Source: Diabrotica undecimpunctata (Eukaryota; Arthropoda; Insecta; Coleoptera; Chrysomelidae). Taken from it: a stretch of 64,000 nucleotides of DNA. Where the stretch lies: positions 15,873,230 to 15,937,229 of the forward strand of contig NC_092803.1 in NCBI RefSeq assembly GCF_040954645.1. Direction: 5' to 3'. Under the pieces are notes generated by a model, which saw only the letters and a program-made list of their open reading frames with translations, searched no databases and was not told where the DNA came from. Positions within the stretch are counted from its first letter, which is position 1. Every line of letters begins with the position of its first letter. A program made the position numbers and the translations under genes. Positions 33,600-44,683 of this stretch are shown here, piece by piece.

Positions 33600-34925
33600 T
33601 GGAAGGCGGGAACATCTAGCATGCTACCACAAAAAAGCAAGAAGTCACGAACCTCTATAGAAGAAAGAAAGGAACATGGAAATCTTAACAAATGCAACTG
33701 TTTAAAATAAATAATTAGGACAACAAGAGACTACTCGAATATATATACCAACAATATAGTACCAAAAAAACAACAGTAAAAATAAACAAAAAAGTTTGGG
33801 AAAACCATCCAAGCCGACCAAATTGTTCCATAGAAAAAAATATCGGTAACAGTATCAACAGGGATTTAGAAAAGGGAAATTAGGAATAGATGCAATACAC
33901 GTATTAACGTAATCCGTCCAAAAGAATAGAAATACCAGCAAAGTTAATAAAACAAACTAGAATGACAATGAAGGACTCATCAGCAAGAGTTACTACATCC
34001 GAAGGAGATACCAACGACATCAATATAGAACGTGGCGTAAGACAAAGAGATAGTTTGTCAACAGGGCTATTTAATATCATACTAGAAGAAGTAATCAAGG
34101 ATACAGAGTTTCGAAAAAGAACAATTATTCAAAGTTCAACACAAATTATAGGATACGCGGACGATCTAGCATTTGTAGAGCGTGACAAACAAAAGCTAGA
34201 AGAAACAGTCCTAACGTTGATAAGAGAAGCAAAGCACAGATGACTAATCAGAATAAAACAAAATACTTAATAAGTACAAGAGACTATGTAAACAGAACAA
34301 TAGAAATAATGAAAGGTGAAAATAAGTTCCAAAGTGTCGATTACTTTAAATACTTAAGGGTGTTAGTGGACGGCGAAAATTAAAGAAGTGCAGAAGTAAG
34401 GTAAATATTTAAAGCGGGGAACGGGGTGTATTGGAAATATCACCTACTACTTAAATACAAAAGCCTGAGCAAAAAAACCAAAGACAAATTTGTAAAGTAG
34501 CAATTAGACGGCATATGGAGTGGAAGTAGTGTGTCTTACCAAAAAAGATGAAAGAAAACTGAGAATAATTAAGGAAAGATTATGAAAAAACTACATGGCC
34601 CAATAAAGACAAAACAAGAAGAATATAGAAGATTCATAAACTATGAAATAAAAAATATAACCGAAAGGGAAGACATAGTAAAATTTATTAAAGCACAACG
34701 ATTGAGACGGTTTAAACACATACAAAGAAGAGAAGAAGACGCACTAATTAGGAAGATAATAAACTGGAAATGATTACCATAATGACTAAAAAAGATGAAG
34801 AAGACTTACGAATATTAGAAAAGAAGATCACGAGAACCATACTGGGACCAATCAAAACAGATCAAAATGAATATAGAAGCAGAAATAATGCAGAGATTAA
34901 AAAAGTACTAAAAGAACATCGTAAA
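33600..34925 (+). mobile_element. Decayed LINE with RT palm
   Basis: The best-kept frame (33962-34243) has MTMKDSSARVTTSEGD, IERGVRQRDSLSTGLFNIIL (GVRQGD with G to R), IIGYADDLAFVERDKQKLEE (motif C intact) and TLIREAKHR. Weaker frames downstream carry RTIEIMKGENKFQSVDYFKY and VKFIKAQRLRRFKHIQRRE. Style is RTE-like. Many stops. Confidence 0.7.
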
Positions 34926-34929
34926 TGAG

Positions 34930-35062
34930 AACATTTTGAGAACGATTTCCGAAGTGGAAATTAAAACGTCAATAAACTTACTTTAACCTTTAATTGTGGC
35001 TTATTCCCATTTAAATAGTAATTACTTTAACATACCACAAGAAAATAGCTTCAGAACAATAG
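34930..35062. repeat. Single-arm copy of the foldback repeat
   Basis: It starts TTTTGAGAACGATTTCCGAA, continues GTGGAAATTAAAACGTCAAT and TTTAACCTTTAATTGTGGCT, and ends with ACCACAAGAAAATAGCTTCAGA, close to the right half of the 52879-53154 element including its tail. No inverted arm is present here. Confidence 0.8.
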
Positions 35063-35064
35063 GT

Positions 35065-35590
35065 ATATATGGACGACTCGAAAATGGACGAAAAAATGTA
35101 AAAAACCACAAACACATACAAATTGCAATCCTTGATACAAATAACTATTTTAATTAATTTAACATAAACTTACTATAAAAAACTAGACCAAATCACTATC
35201 TCGATATTATTCTCCCCGTATATTATACCACCACTATGTCTAATTGTTCTACTCTCAATGATCTAGAAACCTTGTCTATTAATCTTTTATAGTTGCCCTA
35301 CCATGTCGTAGAATAAATATTATTTCCATAAAAAAATATTATTTTAATTTCAGTGCATCCAAAGGTTGCAGGGCATATTTCCGATTAAAATTCATAAAAA
35401 AATCATGTTTGTACAAGCGAATGTAGAATGAGTATTGGAAACCGTAAATATGGCATTGTAAATGTGAAATGCTTGAAATTTGATTTCCTGTTTTTCTAGT
35501 TTTAGAGAGAAAAGTTTAAAATTTGCTAAAGATGCACAAAGAAAGATGTTTTAATATAAAATTTTATATTGTCCTAAATATGCTAATAAT
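35065..35590. other. Unassigned AT-rich spacer
   Basis: No gene or element recognised on either strand. Confidence 0.55.
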
Positions 35591-36145
35591 TCTTCTTCTT
35601 TTGGTGCCTATTCATTTCGAATATTGGCGATCATTCTGACTATCATTATTTTATTACCTGATGCTTTAAATAGATCAGTTGTTGTGGAGAACCATTTCTT
35701 TAGGTTTTTCAACCATAATATTCTTCTTCTCCCAATTCCTCGCTTTCCGAATACTTTGCCTCAAATGATTATTTTCAGTAATCTGTATTTAGTGCCGTTT
35801 CTCATTATGTGTCCGAGATATTCTAACTGTCTCCGTTTAATCCGTATACATCACTTCTCTTTTTTTCCTCATTCTTCGTAGTACAGTCTTGTTGGTTATC
35901 TTGTCTGTCTATGATATCTTTAAGATTCTTCTGTATAGCCACATCTCGAAGGCTTCAAGTTTTTTCTCCATCGCTGCAGTGAGTGTCCAGGACTTAACTC
36001 CGTAGTATAATATCGAAAAGATATAACATCGTAGGAGCCTTACTTTTATCTTCAGATTAAGGTTGTGGCTTTTAACGAGTTTGGCCATGTTGTTGAATAC
36101 ACTACTTGCCTTCTCTATTCTACATTTTACTTCTTGTGAGTGAGT

Positions 36146-37674
36146 GATGTAAAGGCTGCTTTAAAACAGTCTAAGAATGGTAAGGCTACAGGCCCGGACG
36201 AAATACCCGTTGAACTTATTAAGGTGATGACTGAAGTGAGCACGAAGGAGTTAACTGAACTGTTCAACGCCATATACGATTCAGGTAATATCCCAGAGGA
36301 ATGGCTATTGTCAACATTTGTAACGCTACCAAAAAACCGATCTGCGAAAACGTGCGAAGATTTCGCAACTATCAGTCTTATGAGTCATGCACTTAAAATT
36401 TTTCTTAAAATCATACATGCCAGAATTTACAAGAAATGCGAAGAAAATGTCGGTGAAATGAAATTCGGATTACGCAATTCCATGGGTACACGTGAAGCAC
36501 TTTTTACCTTACAAGTCCTACTTCAGAGATGCCGCGATGTCAGTTGTGATGTCTATATTTGTTTTATTGACTACGCCAAGGCATTTGACCGTTGTTAGCA
36601 TCAGAAGATGGTCACCGCACTACAAAGAGTAGGATTGGATGAGAAGGACATTCGGATCATCATGAATTTATACTGGAACCAGCGTGCTCAAGTCAAGGTC
36701 GAAGACCAGCTGACCGACCAAGTGAAGATCATCCGAGGAGTAAGGCAAGGATGTGTGCTATCGCCGACTCTTTTTAATATATACTCTGAGGAGATTTTTA
36801 ATGAAACCCTCACAAACCTAGACATGGGAATCCGAGTGAACGGTGAATACATCAATAATATCCGCTACGTCGATGACACTGTGTTACTAGCAACCAGCCT
36901 AAACGATCTGCAGGCCTTACTAGACCGAGTGCGAACTGTGAGCGTAACATACGGACTGAACTTTAATATTAAGAAAACTAAATTCATGGTTGTCAGCCAT
37001 ACAAATTTAGATCCCGGGGCACTAATGGCAGGTAGCGAAGAGATCCAGAAAGTTGACAGATTCACTTACCTCGGAACTACCCTCAAAGTACAATGGGACT
37101 ACGCTCAAGAGATTAGATCCAGAATTGAAATGGCACGGTCTACATTTATTAAGTTGAGATCCTTGCTGTGCTGCAGTGATCTCAGTTTGGGAACCAAGAT
37201 GCGGATAGTGAGGTGCTACGTTCTTCCAGTGTTACTATATGGAGTTGAAGCCTGGACACTGACGCAAGCCACTGAAAAACGAATCGAAGCCTTCGAGATG
37301 TGGATATACAGAAGGATACTAAAAATATCTTATGTAGACCATGTCACCAACGTTGAGGTCCTACAGCGCATGACAAAAGAAAAAGAAGTGCTTAATTTAA
37401 TTAAACAACGTAAGCTTGATTACCTCGGCCACGTGATGCGGAACGAAGAAAAATATCGAATTCTTCAACTCGTTATGCAGGGTAAAGTATTTGGCAGAAG
37501 AGGACCGGGACGCCGTTGTATCTCGTGGTTGAAAAATCTCGGACAATGATTTGGGATGACCTCAGCGGAACTGTTTCGCAGAGCAGTCAACAAAACCAAG
37601 ATGTCAACAAAACAATGATAGCCTTGATGATCGCCAACATCCGGACCGGATAAGGCACTGAAGAAGAAGAAGAA
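36146..37674 (+). mobile_element. 5'-truncated LINE with near-intact RT frame
   Basis: One frame runs from 36140 to 37549 with a single in-frame TAG at 36596, right after motif A (DYAKAFDRC). It holds QSKNGKATGPDEIPVELIKV, EEWLLSTFVTLPKNR, HALKIFLKIIHARIYKKCEE, IRGVRQGCVLSPTLFNIYSE, NNIRYVDDTVLLATS (catalytic YVDD kept) and a C-terminal part with DYLGHVMRNEEKYRILQLV. A stop at 37547 and a duplicated KTKM phrase near 37600 damage the end, before MIANIRTG and GGCACTGAAGAAGAAGAAG. The direct repeat GTGAGTGA flanks it (about 36136-36147 and 37675-37682). Confidence 0.9.
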
Positions 37675-38705
37675 GTGAGTGATCCCATTGTTCGTTTTCT
37701 ATTGTTCCAAGATAGGTAAACTGTTTTACTCGGTACACTGGTGTATTCTTGATAAGCACTTGGACTTCTCTAATTTAATTTTTGCCGATGACCATAAATT
37801 TAGTTTTTATTATGTTTTTTTGTAGTCTGAACCTTTCACTTACTTCATGTACTTTGTTTATTAGTTGCTGTAAACTGTTTAAACTGTCTGCAAAAATAAC
37901 GGTGTCATCTGCATAGCGAATGTTGTTTAGGCGTTCTCCATTTAAAAGAATTCCATGTTCGCAATTTTCCAAGGCTTCACTAAATATTTCCTCTGAATAT
38001 AGGTTGAATAATATAGGTGAAAGCATACATCCTTGTCTAATGCCTCGCAGAATCTGGATCACTTCCGTCGGTTTATCTCCAGGATTTGTTCTTATTGTGG
38101 CTGATTGGTTCCAGTATAAATTTTGTATTATACGCCGGTCTTTATAATCTATTTGGGCTTTTGTAAAACATCCATCATTTTTCGGTGTTAAACGATTTTT
38201 GGCAGTCCACAAAGCAGGTGTAGGTATGACAAGTCATATCTCTGCGTCTTTGGAATAATACCTGTAGACTAAACAGTGCATCTCTCGTACCTACGCCTTT
38301 CATGAATCCAAACTGTGTGTCTTGTATTCTCTCTTCGCATAGCTTGTATATTCTGCGATGTATAATTTTAAGAAAAAGTTTTAGTGTATGGCTAATTAGA
38401 CTTAGACTATAGAAAATGTCACACTGAGAGTGCAGTACGGGTAAGATACGGTAATGCTTTTCTTATGGAGAATAAACGCGCAGGGTTGTCGGTTTTCTCC
38501 AGCTGTTGATTGCTCATTGTCTCACAGGATCGATAAAATATTTTATATCATGTATACGTATGCAGTAGAATAAAAAGGCATTGATGAGTTATTGACAAAG
38601 AAAACTATGAATTTTGCATATAAAACGTCAACATGAGATATACAATTGAATCATATTCATAAGAGTAACATTTGAACACCTATTTTCAAGAACAACATAC
38701 AATAA

Positions 38706-38876
38706 CTGTAGTTTTAATGTTTTACATAAAATAGAAAAAACCTACATAATTTCTAGGAAAGAATTTGGAAACTTAGAAATGATATTATTTATAGATATTA
38801 TATATAATATTCAAATTTCCAATTCTTTCATAGAAATTAGATTTTTTCTATTGTATGTAAAATATTAAAAATACAG
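38706..38876. repeat. Long imperfect palindrome inside the DD82E element
   Basis: The left arm (38706-38772, CTGTAGTTTTAATGTTTTAC ... AAGAATTTGGAAAC) is the inverted copy of the right arm (38812-38876, AAATTTCCAATTCTTTC ... ATTAAAAATACAG). Arms are about 65 bp with a 39-base centre and scattered mismatches. Confidence 0.8.
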
Positions 38877-39102
38877 TTATGTTGTTTCTATAAATAGGTC
38901 TTCATTTCTTTTGTAAAACTTCTGCTATAAATTACCATCATTAACATAATCACTTAAATATGGCCATAAACTTGTTTGTCATAATTAGTATTTGATAAAC
39001 TCCAAGCTTTCCCTATTTCACCCCCTACCCATCCTTAGGGTGAAAGTGCTTGTGGAAAACGAAACTACACTTCAAAATTTAGTCCGAGTTTCAACAGAGA
39101 GC

Positions 39103-40486
39103 ATGGAGTCCCATAAGTTTAAATCCGGTGAATTATTTAACGGTTGCGCTAAACTCGTAGTGTTAAATGTGTTGTGTTTTTTACAAAATACGGAACAACT
39201 TAATGTAAGTGCTGCTGTAAGACGTACTTCGTTAATGACTGGTGTTAGCGAAAGAAGCATTTACAATTTCAAAAAAGAAAAAGAACAGAGTGGAACGTTG
39301 AAATCGCCAAAAAAACGTAAAAAACGAGTGTGTCAATCAAATTCTAGAATATTCACATATGACGAGGGTGTAAGAAGTATTCTACGGAGAATTGTTCATT
39401 GTGAATTTTTCATGAAAAATTTGCCGCCATTCTTAAAGCATATACATAACTTTATACAAGGTAATGAGAATATACAGCCGTTGTCTCTTTCTACTTTATA
39501 CAGACTTCTGAAGGATATTTAATTTGTTTATAAGAAACGTGACCGAAGAAGCATCATGGTGGAGCGAGAGGATATTATTCATTGGCGCCATAATTATTTG
39601 AGAACTATACGACGTTTGCGAAAAGACCATTGCAATATCATATATTTGGACGAATCGTGGGTTAATGTTGGCCAATCTATAAATTACGAATGGTGCGATA
39701 CTACGATACAAAACAGACGTGATGCTTTTCTAAACGTGGTTTAAGTACTGGCTTAAAAGCACCTACTAAACGAGGTCCACGATATGTTTTATTGCATGCA
39801 GGTTTTTCAGGAGGTTTCCTTTCTGGCACACAGCGTGTTTTTCTGGCAAAGAAAAATGATGACGACTATCACGATGAAATGGATGCCGCATATTTTGAGT
39901 CGTGGTTTAAGGAGACATTAATATCAAATTTACCAAATAATGGTCGCAGGAATGTCATTGTAATGGACAATGCATCGTACCACTCCCGTAAAGAGAGATT
40001 CTCTAACAATTCCTGGAATAAAGCTGCAATCAAAGAATGGCTAGTGGAAAAAGACATTTGAAAGACAAAAAGTTATTTGAAATCTAAGCTATTAGAAGCA
40101 GCGCGTGCTTTTAAAGATCAATACGATAATTATCATCTTGATGAGTATGCTTCACAATATAATGTTTATATTTTAAGGCTTCCTCCATATCACTGCGAAT
40201 TGAATCCTATAGAAATGGTGTGGAACCAAGTTAAGCGATATGTAGGTACCCATAATACCACTTTTAAAAATGACGAGGTATGCCAGTTGAGCAAAATTGG
40301 CGCAATTATGTCACTCATGTTGTTGAGAAAATGGAAACTGAGATGTGGACTGCGGACAACCTGCAAGATGACGTAGACCAATTGATAATACACGCGAACA
40401 CAGGGGAGAGTAGCGAAAGCGAATCCGACATCTCGGATGTAGAGGACGAAGTAGAAAGTAGAGAAGACTTTAGTATAATTAATTGA
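39103..40486 (+). pseudogene. DDE transposase with 81-residue spacing between the last two catalytic residues (Sailor-like)
   Basis: It starts MESHKFKSGELFNGCAKLVV, with a helix-turn-helix (VRRTSLMTGVSERSIYNFKK) and a basic stretch, then the catalytic domain. The first Asp is in IIYLDESWVN (39649), the second in VIVMDNASYHS, and the Glu in PPYHCELNPIEMVWNQVK. Counting the internal stop as one residue, 81 residues separate the second Asp and the Glu. I recall this spacing as the DD82E 'Sailor' group. The C-terminus is acidic and serine-rich. Defects: stops at 39520 and 40059, frameshifts near 39740 and 40280. It is inactive. Confidence 0.85.
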
Positions 40487-40568
40487 ATATCTGTGAGTAA
40501 CCTCGATTATTTTACACTGTATAACCAATAAAATACATTTACCAGTCCAATCAGAGTATGGGCTTTTC

Positions 40569-40678
40569 GGATATTGGGCTGGGTGCACGGAAATCGAGTT
40601 CCCGGAGGTTCCACCCTGTATATTTATAGCTATCAAGAAATGTAATTTAAAATATATTTGTTAGTTAAATAAAGTATA
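40569..40678 (+). repeat. 110-bp direct duplication, first copy
   Basis: It starts GGATATTGGGCTGGGTGCAC and ends TTAAATAAAGTATA. The second copy at 41060-41169 differs at only a few bases. Both contain ACGGAAATCGAGTT and GGAGGTTCCACCC. It lies in the 3' non-coding part of the DD82E transposon. Confidence 0.88.
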
Positions 40679-41059
40679 AATATAATATAATGTTAAATAA
40701 CTTACACTATAAACCTTATACCTGCTCATCTGGTCAAGTGTGGACAAGGAGAACCATTATCCCATATGGAATAACAAAAGGTTTCGCTGAAAACTACCAG
40801 GTTGCTATGCCAAGGAACTAGGTAAACTTATGTTGTGTATAAAAAATGCGAGACTGCATTATGTTTTAACAAGGACAAAAACTGCACTTCAGATTTCCAC
40901 AAAAAAAAATTTGATAGTAGGTTTTAAAATTTCGCAGTGATTCAAGTGCGCAACTTGTTTTTTTAATAACATCGCCGGGATTAAAAAATGTGCAAAGCTT
41001 TTTCGATATTCCCGTTCCTGATAATTTTTCACATATTTACAAAAGAAAAAGTTTTTCTT

Positions 41060-41169
41060 GGATATTGGGCTGGGTACACGGAAATCGAGTTACCGGAGGT
41101 TCCACCCGGTATATTTATAGCTATCAAGAAATGTAATTTAAAATACATTTGTTAGTTTAATAAAGTATA
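41060..41169 (+). repeat. 110-bp direct duplication, second copy
   Basis: It starts GGATATTGGGCTGGGTACAC. See the copy at 40569; spacing between starts is 491 bases. Confidence 0.88.
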
Positions 41170-41791
41170 CAGTTTTATAATAAAATTCTCGCTAAAAACT
41201 TAAGGTCTTTTTATTCAAATTTATGCCTCTTATTTGGCTACTTGAAGGCAATTATTTTATCAATATATTATTTTATAATAAATAACAGAGCCCGGCGTAG
41301 AGATCTGGGTACGGTTCTGTGACTACCACTTGGACCTGTTTGTATCGCCAAGCACAAGGCGTGAAATCCGGCAATTGTGCATTCCTATATTAGCCGTACT
41401 GCACTCTCGGTGTGAATTTTCTATAGAATATTGCCTGTGTCATAGATATTATTGAAGATTTTACGTAGTATTAAAGATTCATCATCATGAAGTTTAAGAA
41501 ATTCAGACTGTACTCCGTCTGGTCCTCGAGCTCTTCCTTCTTCTACTGATATTATGGCTGCTCTTATTTCTGCCACTAGCATAGGTGGTCCTGTTTCCGT
41601 AGGTATTGGATCTGGTTCTCCCTCTTATTAAAAAATAAATTTCGTATGTAATTTTTCCAGGTATTATCAATACTCTCTTTGTCCACGATTACCTCTCCGT
41701 CGTCATTAACAAGTTTACTTACTCTTCTGTTTTTACATTAGCCTGTAATTTCTCTTTCTCTTTCCATTTGGCTTTCTTTGTATCTCGTTGT

Positions 41792-41798
<7 letters not shown>

Positions 41799-41864
<66 letters not shown>
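41799..41864. repeat. (TA)n microsatellite, left of the Penelope-like element
   Basis: About 65 bases of TA directly abutting the left inverted repeat. Confidence 0.95.
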
Positions 41865-41868
<4 letters not shown>

Positions 41869-41936
41869 AAACGTTAAATATTGGGTTTGCAGCAATAAAA
41901 ATGAAACGTGTACTCTTTTAAATCTTTATTACAAGC

Positions 41937-41965
41937 TTTCGGACATTGGTTATGTCCTTCATCAG
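41937..41965 (-). ncRNA. Hammerhead-ribozyme-like core, left terminal repeat
   Basis: On the minus strand: CTGATGA, A, GGACAT, AACCA, ATGTCC, GAAA. CTGATGA and GAAA are the two conserved hammerhead strands, joined here by a perfect 6-bp stem II. One extra A lies before stem II. Hammerhead motifs are documented in Penelope-like element repeats. A possible stem I (TTTGTAGC upstream with GCTGCAAA downstream) is visible, but I could not assign stem III or a clean cleavage site. Confidence 0.6.
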
Positions 41966-42217
41966 GGAGCTACAAATGTGATGAATAAATTGTTGGCGTT
42001 GGTATAATTAATTAAAAAATTCACTACTTACAAACTTAATGAGGTTGTATCAACGAAGATGTATTATAATGTTGATACAATTTATCACAGTCTCTCATCT
42101 TTTTTTTAATATACAAAACCTATTTTTATGTTTAAAAATTTTAAAAATTATTACTGTACATCCAAAAACACTTAATTATTCTAAATACATAAATGACATT
42201 ATTCTGACAAAATTCTT

Positions 42218-44289
42218 TTAAATGTCAATTGATAAATTATTGTTTGTGTTATTATTGCATTTATCTAGTAGTAACAAATAGGAGAACATTTCATTTAGAT
42301 GACCAATATCAGTTCTATGATTCATTGCATTGTTATTTCGGCAAATGTAGGCCATTTCAAGAAAAAGTCTTTTGGTGATGTTACTTTCCTGTTCTACTAC
42401 TTTGATGTTATTATAATTTATTTGATGCCCAGTTTTAAATGCATGTTCACCCAATGCACTTTTTTCAGGATGCAGTCTATTATCTGACTTGTGGGATGTA
42501 ATGCGGTCTTTAAGGCATCTTGATGTTTGACCATAGTATACTTGTTCACATGATCCGCACGATATACAGTAAACAACATCCGTTAAAGACAAGAGTGCGG
42601 ATTGGTCTTTAAGTTTAGAAAAAACTTTGTTAACTGTTAGTACCGTTTTATGTGCAATTTTAATATTATTAATTGATGAAAAAATTCTACTTAGTTTCTG
42701 TCCAATGTCCTTAATGTATGGAAGAGATACATATCTAATTGTAGTTTGTTTTGGTAAAGGATCTACAGGTCCAATTCTATCTTGTGATACAGACAGATTT
42801 TCTTCGTTTCTTAAATTACTAGTTAAATTTTGTGGAGTGTTAAACAAAATTTTCTTTAGTAGTATACTTGGGTATGAGTTTTCAATGAATAGGTTATAAA
42901 GGATTTTTAGATTTTTTGTATGGAAAGCGGTATCGCTAATTTTAAGGACACGATTTTTCATTCCTTTAACTAAATTAAGTTTCATTGAATATTTATGGTA
43001 TGACCAATATTTGAGATATCTGCCTGAACTGAGAGGTTTTCTATACCAATCAACCAGTAAATGGGTACCTTTTCGTATTAATTTGGTATCTAAAAAAGGT
43101 ACTGAACCTGTAGTATCTTCACATTCTAATGTGAATTGAATGTAGGGGTTGTAACTATTGAAATACCAAAGTATATCATTTATTCCTGTGCTTGGTAATG
43201 CTAATATTATGTTATCAACATATTTTTTTATAAAATGTAATTTATAAGGTAGGACAAGGATGATGGTGTCTAGTATGTGATCCATTACATAACAGGAAAT
43301 TATTGGTGATATAGGGTTATATAGGTGTACCAAAAGTTTGTTTGTAAAATTTGTTGTTAAATGAAAAATAATTGTTTTCGAACAGAAAAGTTAACAGTTT
43401 GAAAAATGTGTCCTTATCAATGTTACAATGTTGAGCAATAATCTCCCATTTATTACTAATGGCAAGTGTACATATATCTAGATAAACATTGCTAAATAAG
43501 GATACTACATCTAGGCTTGCAATCACGTAGCCTTCTGGCAACTTGAAATGAGTCTTTAATATAGTATTCATTATCACAATTATATGCATTCGTTAAAATA
43601 TCTGTTAAGTAGTTAGCAATGTTTTCTGTAGGTGTGCCAATAGAGGCTAAAATGGGTCTAACAGACAATGGGGTTTTATGTACCTTTGGTAGACAATAAA
43701 ACTTTCCAGAGATACCTTTATAGTTAGATAATTTCTTTTTTGTGGCCTCATCAATTTTTTGATTGTCAAACAACGATTTTACTACTTTATTACATTTTTG
43801 TTTAATTGATGAAGTTGGATCATTATTTAATGTGGTATATGATGTATGATTTTCTATTATAGCAACAGAAAGATCTAAATACTTTTGTTTTTCCAAAATA
43901 ACAGTGATGTTTCCTTTATCTGATCTTGTGACTATCAAATTGGGATTTTGTTTTAAGAATTTTTTAGTTTTTATTAATAAAAGATTAAATATTGAGTTAT
44001 TAAGTTTGGAATTGTTAACTGAATTCGTTAAAATATTTACTGATCTTGCTGTAAGGATAGTTTTAGTGTCTTTATCAGATACATTTACAAGAATGTTATC
44101 AACGTCTGCTAAAATTCTTTTTATAGAGATATCTTTACCAATTTGTGGTTGAATACTAAACTTAGGACCTAGAGACAGAAATTTCATAATATCATCTGGT
44201 ATATTAACATCAGAAAGATTTTTAATCCATCTAGGATTAGTTTTAAGTTTAGAATCTAGTTTTAATAATAACGATTTAAAAGAGTACAC
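42218..44289 (-). pseudogene. Penelope-like RT/GIY-YIG polyprotein with two frame breaks
   Basis: N-terminal part (44289-43492): FLKQNPNLIVTRSDKGNITV, GISGKFYCLPKVHKTPLSVR and PILASIGTPTENIANYLTDI. After a frameshift (43589-43317) comes motif A in VIASLDVVSLFSNV. After another break (43333-42218) come SPIISCYVMDHILD, motif C as KKYVDNIILALPS, VPFLDTKLIRKG, and a C-terminal GIY-YIG region. The latter has VVYCISCGSCEQVYYGQTSR, CLKDRITSHKSD and LGEHAFKTGHQI. Motif C is normally YVDD, so the second Asp is replaced by Asn. Together with the frameshifts this copy should be dead. The GIY-YIG frame itself is uninterrupted. Confidence 0.92.
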
Positions 44290-44466
44290 GAATTTTTAAA
44301 CATAAAAATAGGTTTTGTATATTAAAAAAAAAGATGAGAGACTGTGATAAATTTTATCAACATTATAATACATCATCGTTGATACAACCTCATTAAGTTT
44401 GTAAGTAGTGAATTTTTTAATTCATTATACCAACGCCAACAATTTATTCATCATATTTGTAGCTCC

Positions 44467-44495
44467 CTGATGAAGGACATAACCAATGTCCGAAA
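44467..44495 (+). ncRNA. Hammerhead-ribozyme-like core, right terminal repeat
   Basis: The identical core on the plus strand (CTGATGA at 44467-44473, GAAA at 44492-44495, same 6-bp stem II). Conservation of the core in both inverted repeats supports a real element feature, while self-cleavage is unproven. Confidence 0.6.
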
Positions 44496-44594
44496 GCTTG
44501 GAATAAAAATTTAAAAGAGTACACGTTTCATTTTTATTGCTGCAAACCCAATATTTAACGTTTACTTCCTTACGTTGTCAGCAAATACTTCTGG

Positions 44595-44598
<4 letters not shown>

Positions 44599-44680
<82 letters not shown>
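44599..44680. repeat. (TA)n microsatellite, right of the Penelope-like element
   Basis: About 80 bases of TA dinucleotide separating the element from LINE linker sequence. Confidence 0.95.

Positions 44681-44683
<3 letters not shown>

Larger units (their letters stand above)
38410..41423 (+). mobile_element. TIR transposon of the IS630-Tc1-mariner superfamily (DD82E spacing)
   Basis: The left terminus TAGAAAATGTCACACTGAGA is mirrored at the right end (complement TAGAAAATTCACACCGAGAG). The match continues through GTGCAGTACGG on both sides, about 31 bp with few mismatches. TA dinucleotides at 38408-38409 and 41424-41425 fit the TA target duplication of this superfamily. The 3014-bp interior holds a broken transposase (39103-40486), a long imperfect palindrome (38706-38876) and a 110-bp direct duplication. 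It lies inside the minus-strand LINE at 35595-45290. Confidence 0.88.
41865..44567 (-). mobile_element. Penelope-like retroelement with inverted terminal repeats
   Basis: Terminal repeats of about 267-270 bp in opposite orientation (41865-42131 and 44298-44567) flank a minus-strand RT plus GIY-YIG coding region. Each repeat carries a hammerhead-like core. The element is embedded between two (TA)n arrays inside a LINE linker. Penelope-like elements are a retroelement class with telomerase-related RT and, in many, a C-terminal GIY-YIG endonuclease. Repeats in direct or inverted arrangement are known for them. Confidence 0.9.
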
